Counted from the stretch's first letter, positions 23,384-31,430 are shown. The stretch is DNA of 36,764 nt from Gemmatimonadota bacterium (GCA_029262155.1 JAJCZW010000025.1:1-36764), one strand, 5' to 3'. The notes: a model not told the origin generated them from the letters alone. Program-made: numbers and translations.

Positions 23384-24634
23384 ATGCGCTTGTCTCGAGG
23401 AGTAGGCGCCCTTCTGATATTGTTCGTGTACACCGCCATCGCTCCGACTCCAGGATACGGCCAAGTCGGTCGACTCAAGAAGGCGGTCAAGAAGGCCGAA
23501 GACACCGTCGTCGACAAGCTCGACAAAGCCGTGCGCTGTACCATTGAGGACACTGCGTGCGTGGAGAAGGCTAAGAAGGATGGAGACAAGGTTGTCATCG
23601 TGGGGACGGATGGCGAGCCCATCACCGACGAGAAGGGCAACCCAATCTCCGACCCGGAGAAAGCCAAGGCACGCACTGAGCAACCGGGCGAAGGGGTGTG
23701 GCGTAACTATGACTTCGTGCCGGGGCGCGATGTGTGGAAGGCCACCGATTTCTCGGATGAACCCGTCGGACGTTTCCCCGGCAGTCAGCTTGAGTTTGTG
23801 AACGGCAACATGCAGTTGGTGGAGCAGAACGGGAAGAAAGTGCTCGAAGTCTCAAGCGCGAGCACCTTCCGCGTTCTCTTGCCCGAGACACTCCCGGAAG
23901 ACTTCACCGTCGAATTCTCGCTCCAGCTGGGCGCACCCAACATGGTGACCAGGGTGTTTACCGGACCGATGGAAACGGCGACCAGCAAATACGAGCATCA
24001 CTACCTCAACCTCTATCAACAGTCGGGCATCTTCCTCCAGGGGGCGTCCGTTTCCCACCTCGGGGGATTCTGGAGCATGGCGGAGGAACTCACGCCCGTA
24101 AAGCTGCAGGTAGATGGACAGAATGCGATTCTGTATGTCGGCACCGAGCGCGCGGCCCTGATTCCGAACGCCAACTTCGACGCCGGGAACTTCATCGAGT
24201 TTCGGATGACCGGCAACCGGAACCGGCATACGTACATCAGCGATATCACTGTGGCCGTCGGGCTCGACAAGCTCTATGAATCCTTGATGGAGACGGGAAC
24301 CTTCACCACCCGCGGCATCTTCTTCGACTTCAATGCCGCTGGGCTCCGTCCGGAATCCACCCCGGTCCTCGCGGAGATGCTCCGCACCCTGGGCGATCAC
24401 CCCGAACTCAGCATCGTCATTGAAGGACACACCGATAGTGTTGGCGAGGATGGGTATAACCAGGAACTGTCGGAGCGACGCGCGGCAGCGGTCGTCGCCT
24501 ACTTGGTAGCGAACGGCATCGACCAAGCGCGACTCTCGTCGGCGGGGAAAGGTGAAGCGGTACCGGTGGGAGACAACACGACGCCGGAGGGACGTCAGGA
24601 GAATCGACGGGTGGTGATTCGGGTCGCGCCGTAA
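23384..24634 (+). CDS. Secreted OmpA-like peptidoglycan-binding protein
   Basis: A 416-residue exported protein. Residues 1-26 are a signal peptide. A short Lys-rich region follows (LKKAVKKAEDTVVDKLDKAV), then a beta-rich jelly-roll-like domain (about 105-300) resembling concanavalin-type lectin folds. The C-terminal OmpA domain (about 306-416) has IFFDFNAAGLRPES, IEGHTDSVGEDGYNQELSERRAAAV and the arginine-rich end ENRRVVI, which holds diaminopimelate of peptidoglycan. It probably ties a carbohydrate- or surface-binding domain to the cell wall. GAGGAG lies 7 bases before the ATG. Confidence 0.9.
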   Translation: MRLSRGVGALLILFVYTAIAPTPGYGQVGRLKKAVKKAEDTVVDKLDKAVRCTIEDTACVEKAKKDGDKVVIVGTDGEPITDEKGNPISDPEKAKARTEQPGEGVWRNYDFVPGRDVWKATDFSDEPVGRFPGSQLEFVNGNMQLVEQNGKKVLEVSSASTFRVLLPETLPEDFTVEFSLQLGAPNMVTRVFTGPMETATSKYEHHYLNLYQQSGIFLQGASVSHLGGFWSMAEELTPVKLQVDGQNAILYVGTERAALIPNANFDAGNFIEFRMTGNRNRHTYISDITVAVGLDKLYESLMETGTFTTRGIFFDFNAAGLRPESTPVLAEMLRTLGDHPELSIVIEGHTDSVGEDGYNQELSERRAAAVVAYLVANGIDQARLSSAGKGEAVPVGDNTTPEGRQENRRVVIRVAP

Positions 24635-24647
24635 CTCCGACGAGGGA

Positions 24648-24679
24648 CTCGGTTACCGCCCGAGCACCTGACCAAGGTG
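24648..24679. terminator. Two small hairpins between convergent genes
   Basis: CTCGG/CCGAG (loop 7) is followed at once by CACCT/AGGTG (loop 5), between the stops of the OmpA-like and second DoxX genes. Each stem has only 5 pairs; together they may end transcription from both sides. Confidence 0.3.
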
Positions 24680-24690
24680 GGGGGTATGGA

Positions 24691-25158
24691 CTACCAGATT
24701 CGAGCCGTGGGCCACCGGGCGTAGAGCCAACGATCAACTCCGAATCGTCGGGCCGAGTGGAAGAACACCGGGATGATGACGAGGGCGATCATGATTCCGT
24801 GGGACAGCATTCCCGTCGGTCCTCCAAGCAACCCGTAGTTCACAAACTGGAAGGTGATGACAGCCGCACCCAAACGATGCCCCGCACCAAACAGGATCGA
24901 GAGGCCGCTCAGGAACTCACCCACGGTCACCAGTGCCGCGAAAAGACCGAAGTGGGGCACAACCACAGCACGCAAGAACCCCTGGTAGAATCCGAACGGC
25001 GTTCCGGCCGCGAGGGCCTTGTTGATTTGCTCCGCAAGCCATCCGGCCAAGTCCGGGCGGTGGAGTCCGGTCCAGCCCGAGAAGAGAAGCATCACTCCAA
25101 ACAAGAGCCGGAGGACGGTTGGGAGGAACGCCACGATGGCCTTCACCTTTGCGGTCAA
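24691..25158 (-). CDS. DoxX-family membrane protein
   Basis: From a TTG at 25158 the protein has 155 residues and four membrane helices. LPTVLRLLFGVMLLFSGWTGL and VTVGEFLSGLSILFGAGHRLGAAV are the DoxX/DoxD signatures. A further upstream TTG at 25170 is possible, but GGAG is placed 5 bases before 25158 and the stop of the previous gene overlaps it as TTGA. So it is coupled to the secreted protein gene upstream and should share its PadR-type promoter. Confidence 0.83.
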   Translation of the reverse strand: MTAKVKAIVAFLPTVLRLLFGVMLLFSGWTGLHRPDLAGWLAEQINKALAAGTPFGFYQGFLRAVVVPHFGLFAALVTVGEFLSGLSILFGAGHRLGAAVITFQFVNYGLLGGPTGMLSHGIMIALVIIPVFFHSARRFGVDRWLYARWPTARIW

Positions 25159-25943
25159 AGCATCTCCCAAATAATAGTACCTCGTGGAGTGGTAACACTC
25201 AGCCGGACGATGTACGGCGCTTGCTCCGCCAACCAGAAGGTCAGTGTGCGCCTCCCCCCCCGAGGGACCACCACCCGCGTCGCCTCCAGTTCCCCCAGCG
25301 ATCCCGCTCGTACCGACTCGGCGGCGTGGGCCACGGCGGTGATCGATTCGGAGACGACCCGCATACCCTTCGGGAGGCCTGCATCGGTCATACCGGTCGG
25401 TTCGAGTGTGTAGGAGGGAAACTCTACCGTGTCACCCGGCTGGAGGTATAGTGCGACCAGGAATACACCTGCGATCTCGAAGTCGAACGCCGGCGCGGGG
25501 CTCTCCGTCCGGACCTCCATGGCGGGAGCACCGGGGACGAAGGAGACCGATCCTACGATCGCCTGGGGACCAAACGCTAACTGCTTCGTCCTCCCTTGCG
25601 CGTCGGTATGGCTTTGGTGCGGGACCATGCTGGCCCGATTGACGATATGCACCTGCCGGTTCTGCACCCCCCCCTCGCGATCGAGCGACGTCTGGATCCG
25701 CCGGAGGTACTCCACTCCGCCGAGAAGGACCACATCCACCGAATCGAGCCAGCTGCCGATCGGCTGCACGGTGCCGTCGGGCCGACGCTGGATCATTCGC
25801 CATGCATTGGTGTAGGGCTCTATCCGGCTCCCCTGCACCGACACGTCACCCGGCACCACATGCCGCCGCTGCGAGTGGAGTGAGGCGGTCGGAGCGAGGA
25901 GGGCGGCGGCGGCAATCGCCAGGACCATGCGGAGAGTTACCAT
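25155..25943 (-). CDS. Secreted beta-rich protein of unknown function
   Basis: From the ATG at 25943 the protein has 262 residues with a signal peptide (VTLRMVLAIAAAALLAPTASLHSQ). The mature part is beta-rich, with a repeated hydrophobic/Gly pattern and no cysteines that I can see; it recalls the DUF3108-like exported proteins, but I am not sure. ATGs at 25973 and 25970 add an unlikely n-region and lie beyond the signal peptide. The gene is the first of a two-gene unit with DoxX and shares a divergent promoter region with the PadR gene. Confidence 0.72.
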   Translation of the reverse strand: MVTLRMVLAIAAAALLAPTASLHSQRRHVVPGDVSVQGSRIEPYTNAWRMIQRRPDGTVQPIGSWLDSVDVVLLGGVEYLRRIQTSLDREGGVQNRQVHIVNRASMVPHQSHTDAQGRTKQLAFGPQAIVGSVSFVPGAPAMEVRTESPAPAFDFEIAGVFLVALYLQPGDTVEFPSYTLEPTGMTDAGLPKGMRVVSESITAVAHAAESVRAGSLGELEATRVVVPRGGRRTLTFWLAEQAPYIVRLSVTTPRGTIIWEML

Positions 25944-25990
25944 GTCTTCATTCCGGGAAAAGGTTGCCATCATACATTGCGCTGCTATGC

Positions 25991-26019
25991 ATTCTATCGA
26001 CCGTTGATATACCTGTCAA
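25991..26019 (-). promoter_or_regulatory. Near-consensus promoter for the secreted protein/DoxX unit
   Basis: Read on the minus strand: perfect TTGACA (26014-26019), a 17-base spacer, then TAGAAT (25991-25996). Transcription should start near 25984, about 40 bases before the ATG. The -35 lies inside the PadR-type operator at 26008-26031. Confidence 0.7.
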
Positions 26020-26032
26020 TGCTATGTATAGT
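26004..26032 (+). promoter_or_regulatory. Near-consensus promoter of the PadR gene
   Basis: TTGATA (26004-26009), a 17-base spacer and TATAGT (26027-26032), giving a start near 26039 and a leader of about 27 bases. The two hexamers lie at the two ends of the operator, so a bound regulator would block it. Confidence 0.72.
26008..26031. promoter_or_regulatory. Putative PadR operator (copy 1)
   Basis: The arms TATAC and GTATAG face each other across a 13-base centre (CTGTCAATGCTAT). The same sequence with two changes and one base less recurs at 36168-36190 in front of the second PadR gene. Overlap with two divergent promoters supports autoregulation. Confidence 0.65.
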
Positions 26033-26065
26033 AAAGCGTGGTACCTGCCACCAAAGGAGAACTCT

Positions 26066-26404
26066 GTGCCCCCGAAGGAATTGGTCGCGGCCTCCAGTCG
26101 CCCCCTGATCCTCGCCGTGTTGTGTCGGGGAGAGACCTACGGCTACGCCCTCTTGGGCCAGGTTCGTGAGATGTCGCACGGTGACATCACCTGGTCGGAT
26201 GGAATGCTCTATCCGGTGCTTCGCCGCCTGGAACGCGATGGGCTGGTGACCTCCCGATGGGGGGTCTCCGACGAGGGCCGGCGACGGCGCTATTACCAAC
26301 TCAGCCGTCGGGGACGTGAAGCCGCCGAGGAGGAGCGAGAACAGTGGACCGTGGTAGACCGCACGTTGAGGAGAGCATGGCACCTGGCCGATCGCACTGC
26401 GTAG
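26066..26404 (+). CDS. PadR-family transcriptional regulator
   Basis: A 112-residue protein from a GTG at 26066, which has AAAGGAG 6 bases upstream. The winged-helix features LILAVLCRGETYGYALLGQVREMS and DGMLYPVLRRLERDGLVTSRW are those of PadR. A C-terminal helix (EEEREQWTVVDRTLRRAWHL) would form the dimer. It overlaps the following HAAS/membrane gene by 28 bases. It likely represses its own promoter and the divergent unit through the operator at 26008-26031. Upstream open frame (to 25802) crosses the promoter and is not real. Confidence 0.92.
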   Translation: MPPKELVAASSRPLILAVLCRGETYGYALLGQVREMSHGDITWSDGMLYPVLRRLERDGLVTSRWGVSDEGRRRRYYQLSRRGREAAEEEREQWTVVDRTLRRAWHLADRTA

Positions 26405-27093
26405 ACGAGGCCGTCGCCACGTGGCGCCGCGACTTCGACGAGATCGACGCGATCCGTCCGGACGATGTCCACGAACTCTGCGAGCATTTTCGAGATATCG
26501 TCTCGGCCCGGCTCGAGGACGGTGACGCGCTGGCCGCGGCCGTGTCGGTGGCACGATCGCAGGTGGGCCAACCCACTGTGCTCGCCCAAGAGATGAGTCA
26601 AGCGCACCGTCCGCCCCGATTCTACCGCCGCTGGTGTGTTGCGTTAGTGGGTTACGCTATCGCCCACACCACCCTCATTCTGATTCGCGTGATGGGCTTA
26701 AGTCTCTCGGCCTACCGTACCGACATGCCTGCACCCGCGCGTGCAGGAGACGCCTTGCAATACTCCGTGGTCAGTGTGCTCGTCGGTGTCCTCCTCATCT
26801 GGAGCATCACCCGACGATTCGACCTGTTATCCGCAGGGCGGCGGATGATCCGTGCCCGGTCGGTTCTCGGATCGATCGGCCCTATCGTCAGCCTGGGTGT
26901 CGTGCTGCTGTTCGGCTCGATCTTCGCCGACTACTGGCAGTGGCTTCTCCGAGCAGGGGCCCAGACACCGAGCCATTCATGGGGAGGTGTTCCATGGGCC
27001 CTCCTGATCGGGATTGGTACCCCAGTCCTCGCCCTCACTGGAGCGACGATCCTCCATCGGTGGCACCCTGCCCTTCACCATGAGTTCTCCTGA
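26377..27093 (+). CDS. Four-helix membrane protein with HAAS-like N-terminal domain
   Basis: From the ATG at 26377 (GAGG 5 bases upstream) the protein has 238 residues. The first 80 residues are helical and charged (VDEAVATWRRDFDEIDAIRP, DDVHELCEHFRDIVSARL), like the HAAS/permease-prefix domain that PadR-linked membrane proteins carry. Four membrane helices follow (about 85-105, 130-147, 170-192, 215-235 in rough positions). It is coupled to the PadR gene, a well-known pairing in which the membrane protein senses or transmits envelope stress. The exact role is unknown. Confidence 0.75.
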   Translation: MAPGRSHCVDEAVATWRRDFDEIDAIRPDDVHELCEHFRDIVSARLEDGDALAAAVSVARSQVGQPTVLAQEMSQAHRPPRFYRRWCVALVGYAIAHTTLILIRVMGLSLSAYRTDMPAPARAGDALQYSVVSVLVGVLLIWSITRRFDLLSAGRRMIRARSVLGSIGPIVSLGVVLLFGSIFADYWQWLLRAGAQTPSHSWGGVPWALLIGIGTPVLALTGATILHRWHPALHHEFS

Positions 27094-27115
27094 GAACAAA
27101 GTGGCGTGTCCCACC

Positions 27116-27601
27116 TCACCGGCTGGGGAGTCGACCTTCGACCGCTCCATCAGTCCCATAGAACGTGAGTGACCCGGCAGCATCCTTGAGATAGAGCACC
27201 GCTGCTCCTTTGGACTTCTCTCCATGAAGCGCCACGCCACCACCCCCATGGGCGAACTGGGCAACGCCAACCCGTGTGGTGCCTACTGTATCCATGAAGT
27301 AGAGCGCGGTCCCATCGGGCCCGTGCTCCAACGTCGCTCGGACGACACCCTCTCCGTCCAGGAAGTGCAACTCGGGCCCGGCTGCGGTCGCCGCCAGTCG
27401 AGCCTGTACCTTACCGGCCGCATCCACCACCTCAACCGCCTGAGTCCGAACCACTGTCGAGACACCCTGCCTCCCCACCCGACTCGCCCCAAGCAGAATG
27501 AGCCCGCTCCCAATGGCGAGGGCGGTCAACAGTCTCCGATTCGTCGTCTCGAGGCGGCGAAGCCTGGGCTCAAGGGGGTTGGGCAGGATCGGTTCACACA
27601 T
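27116..27601 (-). CDS. Membrane-anchored protein with short beta-repeat modules
   Basis: A 161-residue protein with a single membrane helix (about 23-40, LLTALAIGSGLILLGAS) and an outward part made of four or five imperfect modules of about 22-27 residues, each of the form hydrophobic-Asp-x-x-Gly-x-x-(R/A)-x-L (VDAAGKVQARL, LDGEGVVRATL, MDTVGTTRVGV, LKDAAGSLTFYG). Such repeats probably form a small beta-solenoid. I do not recognise a family name. GGGAG lies ahead of the ATG at 27601. It faces the HAAS-domain gene tail to tail. Confidence 0.68.
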   Translation of the reverse strand: MCEPILPNPLEPRLRRLETTNRRLLTALAIGSGLILLGASRVGRQGVSTVVRTQAVEVVDAAGKVQARLAATAAGPELHFLDGEGVVRATLEHGPDGTALYFMDTVGTTRVGVAQFAHGGGGVALHGEKSKGAAVLYLKDAAGSLTFYGTDGAVEGRLPSR

Positions 27602-27757
27602 TCCGGTGTCTCCCTGGGTGTGTTTTGTGATGCAGGCTCGTGTTCAACAGAGGTCCAACGGCAGACTCAACTCAACTTGAGGACAGATCATATCCCCTCC
27701 GAGTGTGGAGGCCAATTCCAAGACCACTCGGTCGGAGCGTAGTAGCCCCTTATTACC

Positions 27758-27795
27758 CGGATAATATTGACAACTAATATTATACGGATAATATT
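27758..27795. repeat. Direct and inverted repeats in the DUF2239 promoter
   Basis: CGGATAATATT occurs twice (27758-27768 and 27785-27795), 27 bases apart. The second copy is also the right arm of a perfect palindrome AATATTAT-ACGG-ATAATATT (27776-27795). The promoter -35 and -10 of DUF2239 lie inside these repeats, so they look like the operator of a dimeric repressor. Confidence 0.7.
27767..27794 (+). promoter_or_regulatory. Strong promoter of DUF2239, possibly leaderless
   Basis: TTGACA (27767-27772), a 16-base spacer, and TAATAT (27789-27794). The ATG is at 27802, only 7 bases after the -10, so the transcript should begin at or next to the start codon. No ribosome site is present upstream. 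Confidence 0.65.
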
Positions 27796-27801
27796 ATATC
27801 T

Positions 27802-28410
27802 ATGCCAAGCTCAAGCCCGCCGCCGTCCACCGAATCGGCCCACCATGCCATCGCGTTCGACGGGCACCGCTGCATCGCGAAGGGCCGCCTCCCGGAGGTG
27901 GCCCGCCAGGCTAAGAAGGCGGTCGACCAAGGGAGCCCGTCGATCCTCGTGCTCGACGCCGAGACGAGTCAGCCGATCGAGATCGACCTTCGGGGCACCG
28001 TGCTGGAGGTTGTGCGACGGGTCCGGGGCACGGTCCATTCTCCCCCCTCCTCCCCACCCCCCGCCGCTAAGCGAGGGCCGGGGCGGCCCCGTCTCGGCGT
28101 TGTGGGCCATGAGGTGACATTGCTGCCCCGACATTGGGATTGGCTCAGCCGACAACCCGGTGGCGCAAGCGTCACCCTTCGGAAACTGGTCGATGAGGCC
28201 CGCCGGAGCGACAGGGGGGGGACGCGCACGCGGCGGGCGCGCGAAAACGTCTACCGCTTCATGTTGGCGTTAGGGGGCGACCTGCCAGGATTCGAAGAGG
28301 CAACCCGTGGGCTCTTTGCCGGAGATCGTGGGAAGTTTGAAACCCACTTGGCAGGATGGCCAACCGATGTGCGGGCCCACGCGTTGGATCTCGCAGAGTC
28401 AGCTTGGTAG
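27802..28410 (+). CDS. DUF2239 family protein
   Basis: A 202-residue protein. The N-terminal part reads AIAFDGHRCIAKGRLPEVA and EIDLRGTVLEVVRRV; the C-terminal part has GPGRPRLGVVGHEVTLLPRHWDWLSRQPGGASVTLRKLVDEARR and YRFMLALGGDLPGFEEATRGLF, then WPTDVRAHAL. This conserved core is characteristic of DUF2239. No function is known to me; GRPRLG looks like an AT-hook-like basic patch and LLPRHWDWL like a helix-turn-helix region. There are no membrane segments. Transcription is probably controlled by the palindrome just upstream. Confidence 0.9.
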   Translation: MPSSSPPPSTESAHHAIAFDGHRCIAKGRLPEVARQAKKAVDQGSPSILVLDAETSQPIEIDLRGTVLEVVRRVRGTVHSPPSSPPPAAKRGPGRPRLGVVGHEVTLLPRHWDWLSRQPGGASVTLRKLVDEARRSDRGGTRTRRARENVYRFMLALGGDLPGFEEATRGLFAGDRGKFETHLAGWPTDVRAHALDLAESAW

Positions 28411-28429
28411 GGTCCGTAGCTCGAGGACC
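28411..28429 (+). terminator. Possible hairpin after DUF2239
   Basis: GGTCC and GGACC pair around 9 bases, immediately after the DUF2239 stop. Short, no T-run. The remaining bases up to 28670 contain no gene that I can see. Confidence 0.3.
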
Positions 28430-28670
28430 CCGGGGGAGAGTTAACGCGCACTCCAGGTGGGTGTTGATGCCGATTCCGGCACCCTTTCCAACTGTATCAT
28501 AGCACTACGCATCTGGCCAAATCGACACCATCGCCCCAAGTTATACGTTAAGTAGTGTACCCATCGCTGCACCTCACTCCCCCTACTGGCCTACCGGTAT
28601 TTGAGAGGTGTAGGACGCTATCGCGCGCCCTCGGAAGGTGAACGAGCATCCATCTCAGGAGGTTGACACT

Positions 28671-31352
28671 ATGGAGACTGGCACCCCACAGTCCCCGACG
28701 CATCGAATCGGCATCCGCTTAAGCGCTGCACTCCTGGTTGGTACCCTGCTCAGTTCGTGTGGTGGCGGGTCGACTGCTCCGCCCCCACCCCCCCCACCAC
28801 CGCCGCCGCCACCCCCAGCTCCGGTGAGTGTCACCCTGGCACCCGCCACCTTGTCGTTGTTCGTCGGGGAGAATGGCACCTTGACGGCCACCGTGGTCAA
28901 CTCGACCGCGGCACCGACGTTTACATCGTCGGCAGCGGCCATCGCCACCGTGAGCAACGCCGGTGTCGTGACCGGGGTGGCGGATGGCAGCGCCACTATC
29001 ACCGCCACGGTTGGGGGGGCGAGCGCAACCGCCCAGGTGACCGTCACAAGCCCCTCGCTGGTGATCAATCAGATCACCCAGAACGGCCAGCCGATTGATC
29101 CCGGCAACGTGTCGGGGGTGATCACCGTCGACGCGACCTTGAGTGCCGGTGCCAACTTCGTTGGAGTGGTGGAAGCACAGATGGATGGGGTGGTGATTGG
29201 AAGCACCGATATCGGGGCCCCGGGTGCCCTGCGGTCGGCGGAGTCGGAAACAGGCTCGGCCCTGTTGGTGGACACCCCGATCATGGTCCAAGCATCGACT
29301 CAGGCGACCAGTACGTTGAACGGGGAATTGGTTGCCGCCCTTCCCAACGGCTCCCGCGACCTCACCCTGCTTCTGAAGACGGTCCCGGGTGTTGTGATTA
29401 GCAGCACGACATCCAGCACACCTCTTACCCTGAACAACCCCGACCTCGTGGCGGTCGATCAACTCGGGGGAGCTGCGTCCTTCACCGACGCCAACGGCGT
29501 CAGCTGGCTCCGGGGCGACCTCGGCGGCCGAGCCACTGTCATCGAACGGGGGACTCCGGGCGCGAACCTGGTTTCCGTGAGAGGCCGGTTCACCGGGTCG
29601 GGAGTCGACCAGGAACTCACCATTCCGTTCGGTAGTGGACGCTCTGGCACCTTCCTGATCCCGGCAAACCAACCCCCGCCGGGTGGGGTCGGGAACTTCG
29701 AAGGCGAACTCACCTTCCTCGATGCGATCGTGACGCCGGCTGGTGGCGGGCCAAACGTCACCCTCGGCCTCGCCAACACCCCGGCGGGAAGCCCGGATCT
29801 TCCCTCCTCCGTTGCCTGGCCCGACAACCGGGCCTCCGATCCGGGCGTTCCCATTCGGTCAAACTCATTCTACGTCAACGATAGCTGGCAATTGAACGAC
29901 CACTGGTCGTTCAATATCGGATTCCGATTCCAGGATGACGCCAACGGCGCCGCATCGGTCACCGATGGCGGGTCGGGATTCAAGGCGGGAAGTTGGCGGG
30001 CCACCCGGGGAGGAACGGTCATCAACAATGTCCTCACGGGGGCCGATCTCCCCGAGACCGGCGCCCAAGACATCTTCTTTGACTTGATCCTCGAAGACAA
30101 CGTCGGGAACATGGCAACCCAACCGCTCCTCGATCCCTTGGGCTCGTCCCCTGCGGGGGTCGGGAAGGAGAATACCTCACCCTTCTTTGCTTTCGGCACC
30201 AGTCCCGGGCTTCTCGGCGATGTGGCCGTCAACCCCACGACCTCGAACTTCTGGGAGTTGCAGATCACCGATCCGCCCAACTCGCTCGGTGCGTCGAGCG
30301 GTGGAAACCCCAACCGGGCCATGCTCGGTGTGGAGCGGTTCATCAGCGGCGCCGGCAGCTGTGTCGAGGGCGATGGGACCGGCGGGGGCTGTGCCGTCGC
30401 ACCGCTCGCTCTCAGCAACAACCGGTTCCAAGTCAAGGTGGACTGGACCACCCCTGGCAAGTACCGGGGAACCCTCACGGCGGAAGACAACGCCGGGAAC
30501 CAGAGTGCGCCATCCATCTTCTGGTTCTTCCAGGACCCCAATCCTGCCGCGATCTCCAATATTTTCGGCCCCCCCACCATTACCCCGGGCCAACCGGCTA
30601 CCTTCGGAGCCACCTTCACCGACGATGTCGATCTCTTTGACGCGCAAGGGTCCATCGAATTCTCCGGAGCCACCTTCCGGATCGGCGCCGATCCGACCCG
30701 GATCGGCACCCCGACGGACCCCAACGCGATCACCACCTTCGACGCGACCACGACCTACCCGAACCTCATCACCAGCCTGGAGGGTGTGGGATCGAGTTCC
30801 CCCGCCCCCACCGGTGTCATTCGCCCCCTGACGGAGTATTACACTGCCACTCGCGATGTCGGTTTGAACGTGAGCGGTCAGGCCCTCGACCTGGCCGGGC
30901 AGGTCACACCGACCACCGTCTCCTTTGGCGGAACCGGGCAGGACTGGTGGGTCGTGTTTGCCAACCAGACCAACGTCTGTCGCTCGCTGCAGGTCCAGGA
31001 CTGTAACGGGATTCCCAACACGGCGCAGTTCACCGCCCAAGGATTCATCCCGGCGAACGGGAATCAGATTCCCTTTACCCGGGTTCAACTCTACGGTGTC
31101 CAGCGTGGTATCGATGGGGTGGATATTGCGGTGCCGTTCGGCCCGCTCGGCGTCCGGACCATCAATACCAACCCGGGGTTCTCCGAGTATCTCTGGCCCT
31201 TCACGATCAACGGCAATGAGATTCCGAAGTGTACCACGTCGATCGTGGTGATCGGCGCGGATGACACTGGGGCCGCGCTGGCCAGCAATCCGCTCCCGAT
31301 CTCGACCTTCGACCCAATCGTCGACACCGATGCGTTCGCGACCTGTCCCTAG
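28671..31352 (+). CDS. Large surface lipoprotein with poly-proline linker and Ig-like domain
   Basis: From the ATG at 28671 (AGGAGG, 8-base spacer) the protein has 893 residues. It opens with a lipoprotein signal ending TLLSSC (Cys about 30), followed by GGG and a run of 13 prolines. A bacterial Ig-like (BIG2) domain comes next (SVTLAPATLSLFVGENGTLTATV ... GVADGSATITATV). The rest is a long beta-rich extracellular part with few cysteines. Near residue 405, NDSWQLNDHWSFNIGFRFQD looks like a strand pair of a TonB-type or other outer-membrane barrel protein. It is probably a surface adhesin or matrix protein. The function is not clear. Confidence 0.85.
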   Translation: METGTPQSPTHRIGIRLSAALLVGTLLSSCGGGSTAPPPPPPPPPPPPPAPVSVTLAPATLSLFVGENGTLTATVVNSTAAPTFTSSAAAIATVSNAGVVTGVADGSATITATVGGASATAQVTVTSPSLVINQITQNGQPIDPGNVSGVITVDATLSAGANFVGVVEAQMDGVVIGSTDIGAPGALRSAESETGSALLVDTPIMVQASTQATSTLNGELVAALPNGSRDLTLLLKTVPGVVISSTTSSTPLTLNNPDLVAVDQLGGAASFTDANGVSWLRGDLGGRATVIERGTPGANLVSVRGRFTGSGVDQELTIPFGSGRSGTFLIPANQPPPGGVGNFEGELTFLDAIVTPAGGGPNVTLGLANTPAGSPDLPSSVAWPDNRASDPGVPIRSNSFYVNDSWQLNDHWSFNIGFRFQDDANGAASVTDGGSGFKAGSWRATRGGTVINNVLTGADLPETGAQDIFFDLILEDNVGNMATQPLLDPLGSSPAGVGKENTSPFFAFGTSPGLLGDVAVNPTTSNFWELQITDPPNSLGASSGGNPNRAMLGVERFISGAGSCVEGDGTGGGCAVAPLALSNNRFQVKVDWTTPGKYRGTLTAEDNAGNQSAPSIFWFFQDPNPAAISNIFGPPTITPGQPATFGATFTDDVDLFDAQGSIEFSGATFRIGADPTRIGTPTDPNAITTFDATTTYPNLITSLEGVGSSSPAPTGVIRPLTEYYTATRDVGLNVSGQALDLAGQVTPTTVSFGGTGQDWWVVFANQTNVCRSLQVQDCNGIPNTAQFTAQGFIPANGNQIPFTRVQLYGVQRGIDGVDIAVPFGPLGVRTINTNPGFSEYLWPFTINGNEIPKCTTSIVVIGADDTGAALASNPLPISTFDPIVDTDAFATCP
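29891..29915. repeat. 25-base perfect palindrome inside the lipoprotein gene
   Basis: ATTGAACGACCA, one central C, and TGGTCGTTCAAT form a perfect 12-base inverted repeat within the coding sequence for QLNDHWSFN. Such a long exact palindrome is not required by the codons and may act in mRNA structure or be a binding site. Confidence 0.8.
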
Positions 31353-31382
31353 ATCGGGGGATGCTAGGGGACGCCGAACGGT

Positions 31383-31404
31383 GGGGCACGGGACGCTGTG
31401 CCCC
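31383..31404 (+). terminator. Hairpin after the lipoprotein gene
   Basis: GGGGCAC and GTGCCCC form a 7-base stem with an 8-base loop, 30 bases after the lipoprotein stop and 26 bases ahead of the next ATG. No T-run. Confidence 0.45.
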
Positions 31405-31430
31405 GACAATGCTCCTGGGGAGAGAGTCGA

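Noticed and set aside
28790-28822. The C-rich poly-proline tract as a possible frameshift
   Set aside because: The frame stays open with a normal Ig-like domain after it, so the tract is a spacer.
28719-29672. A 317-residue minus-strand frame over the lipoprotein start
   Set aside because: It is antisense to the signal peptide and Ig domain, with skewed His/Arg-rich composition.
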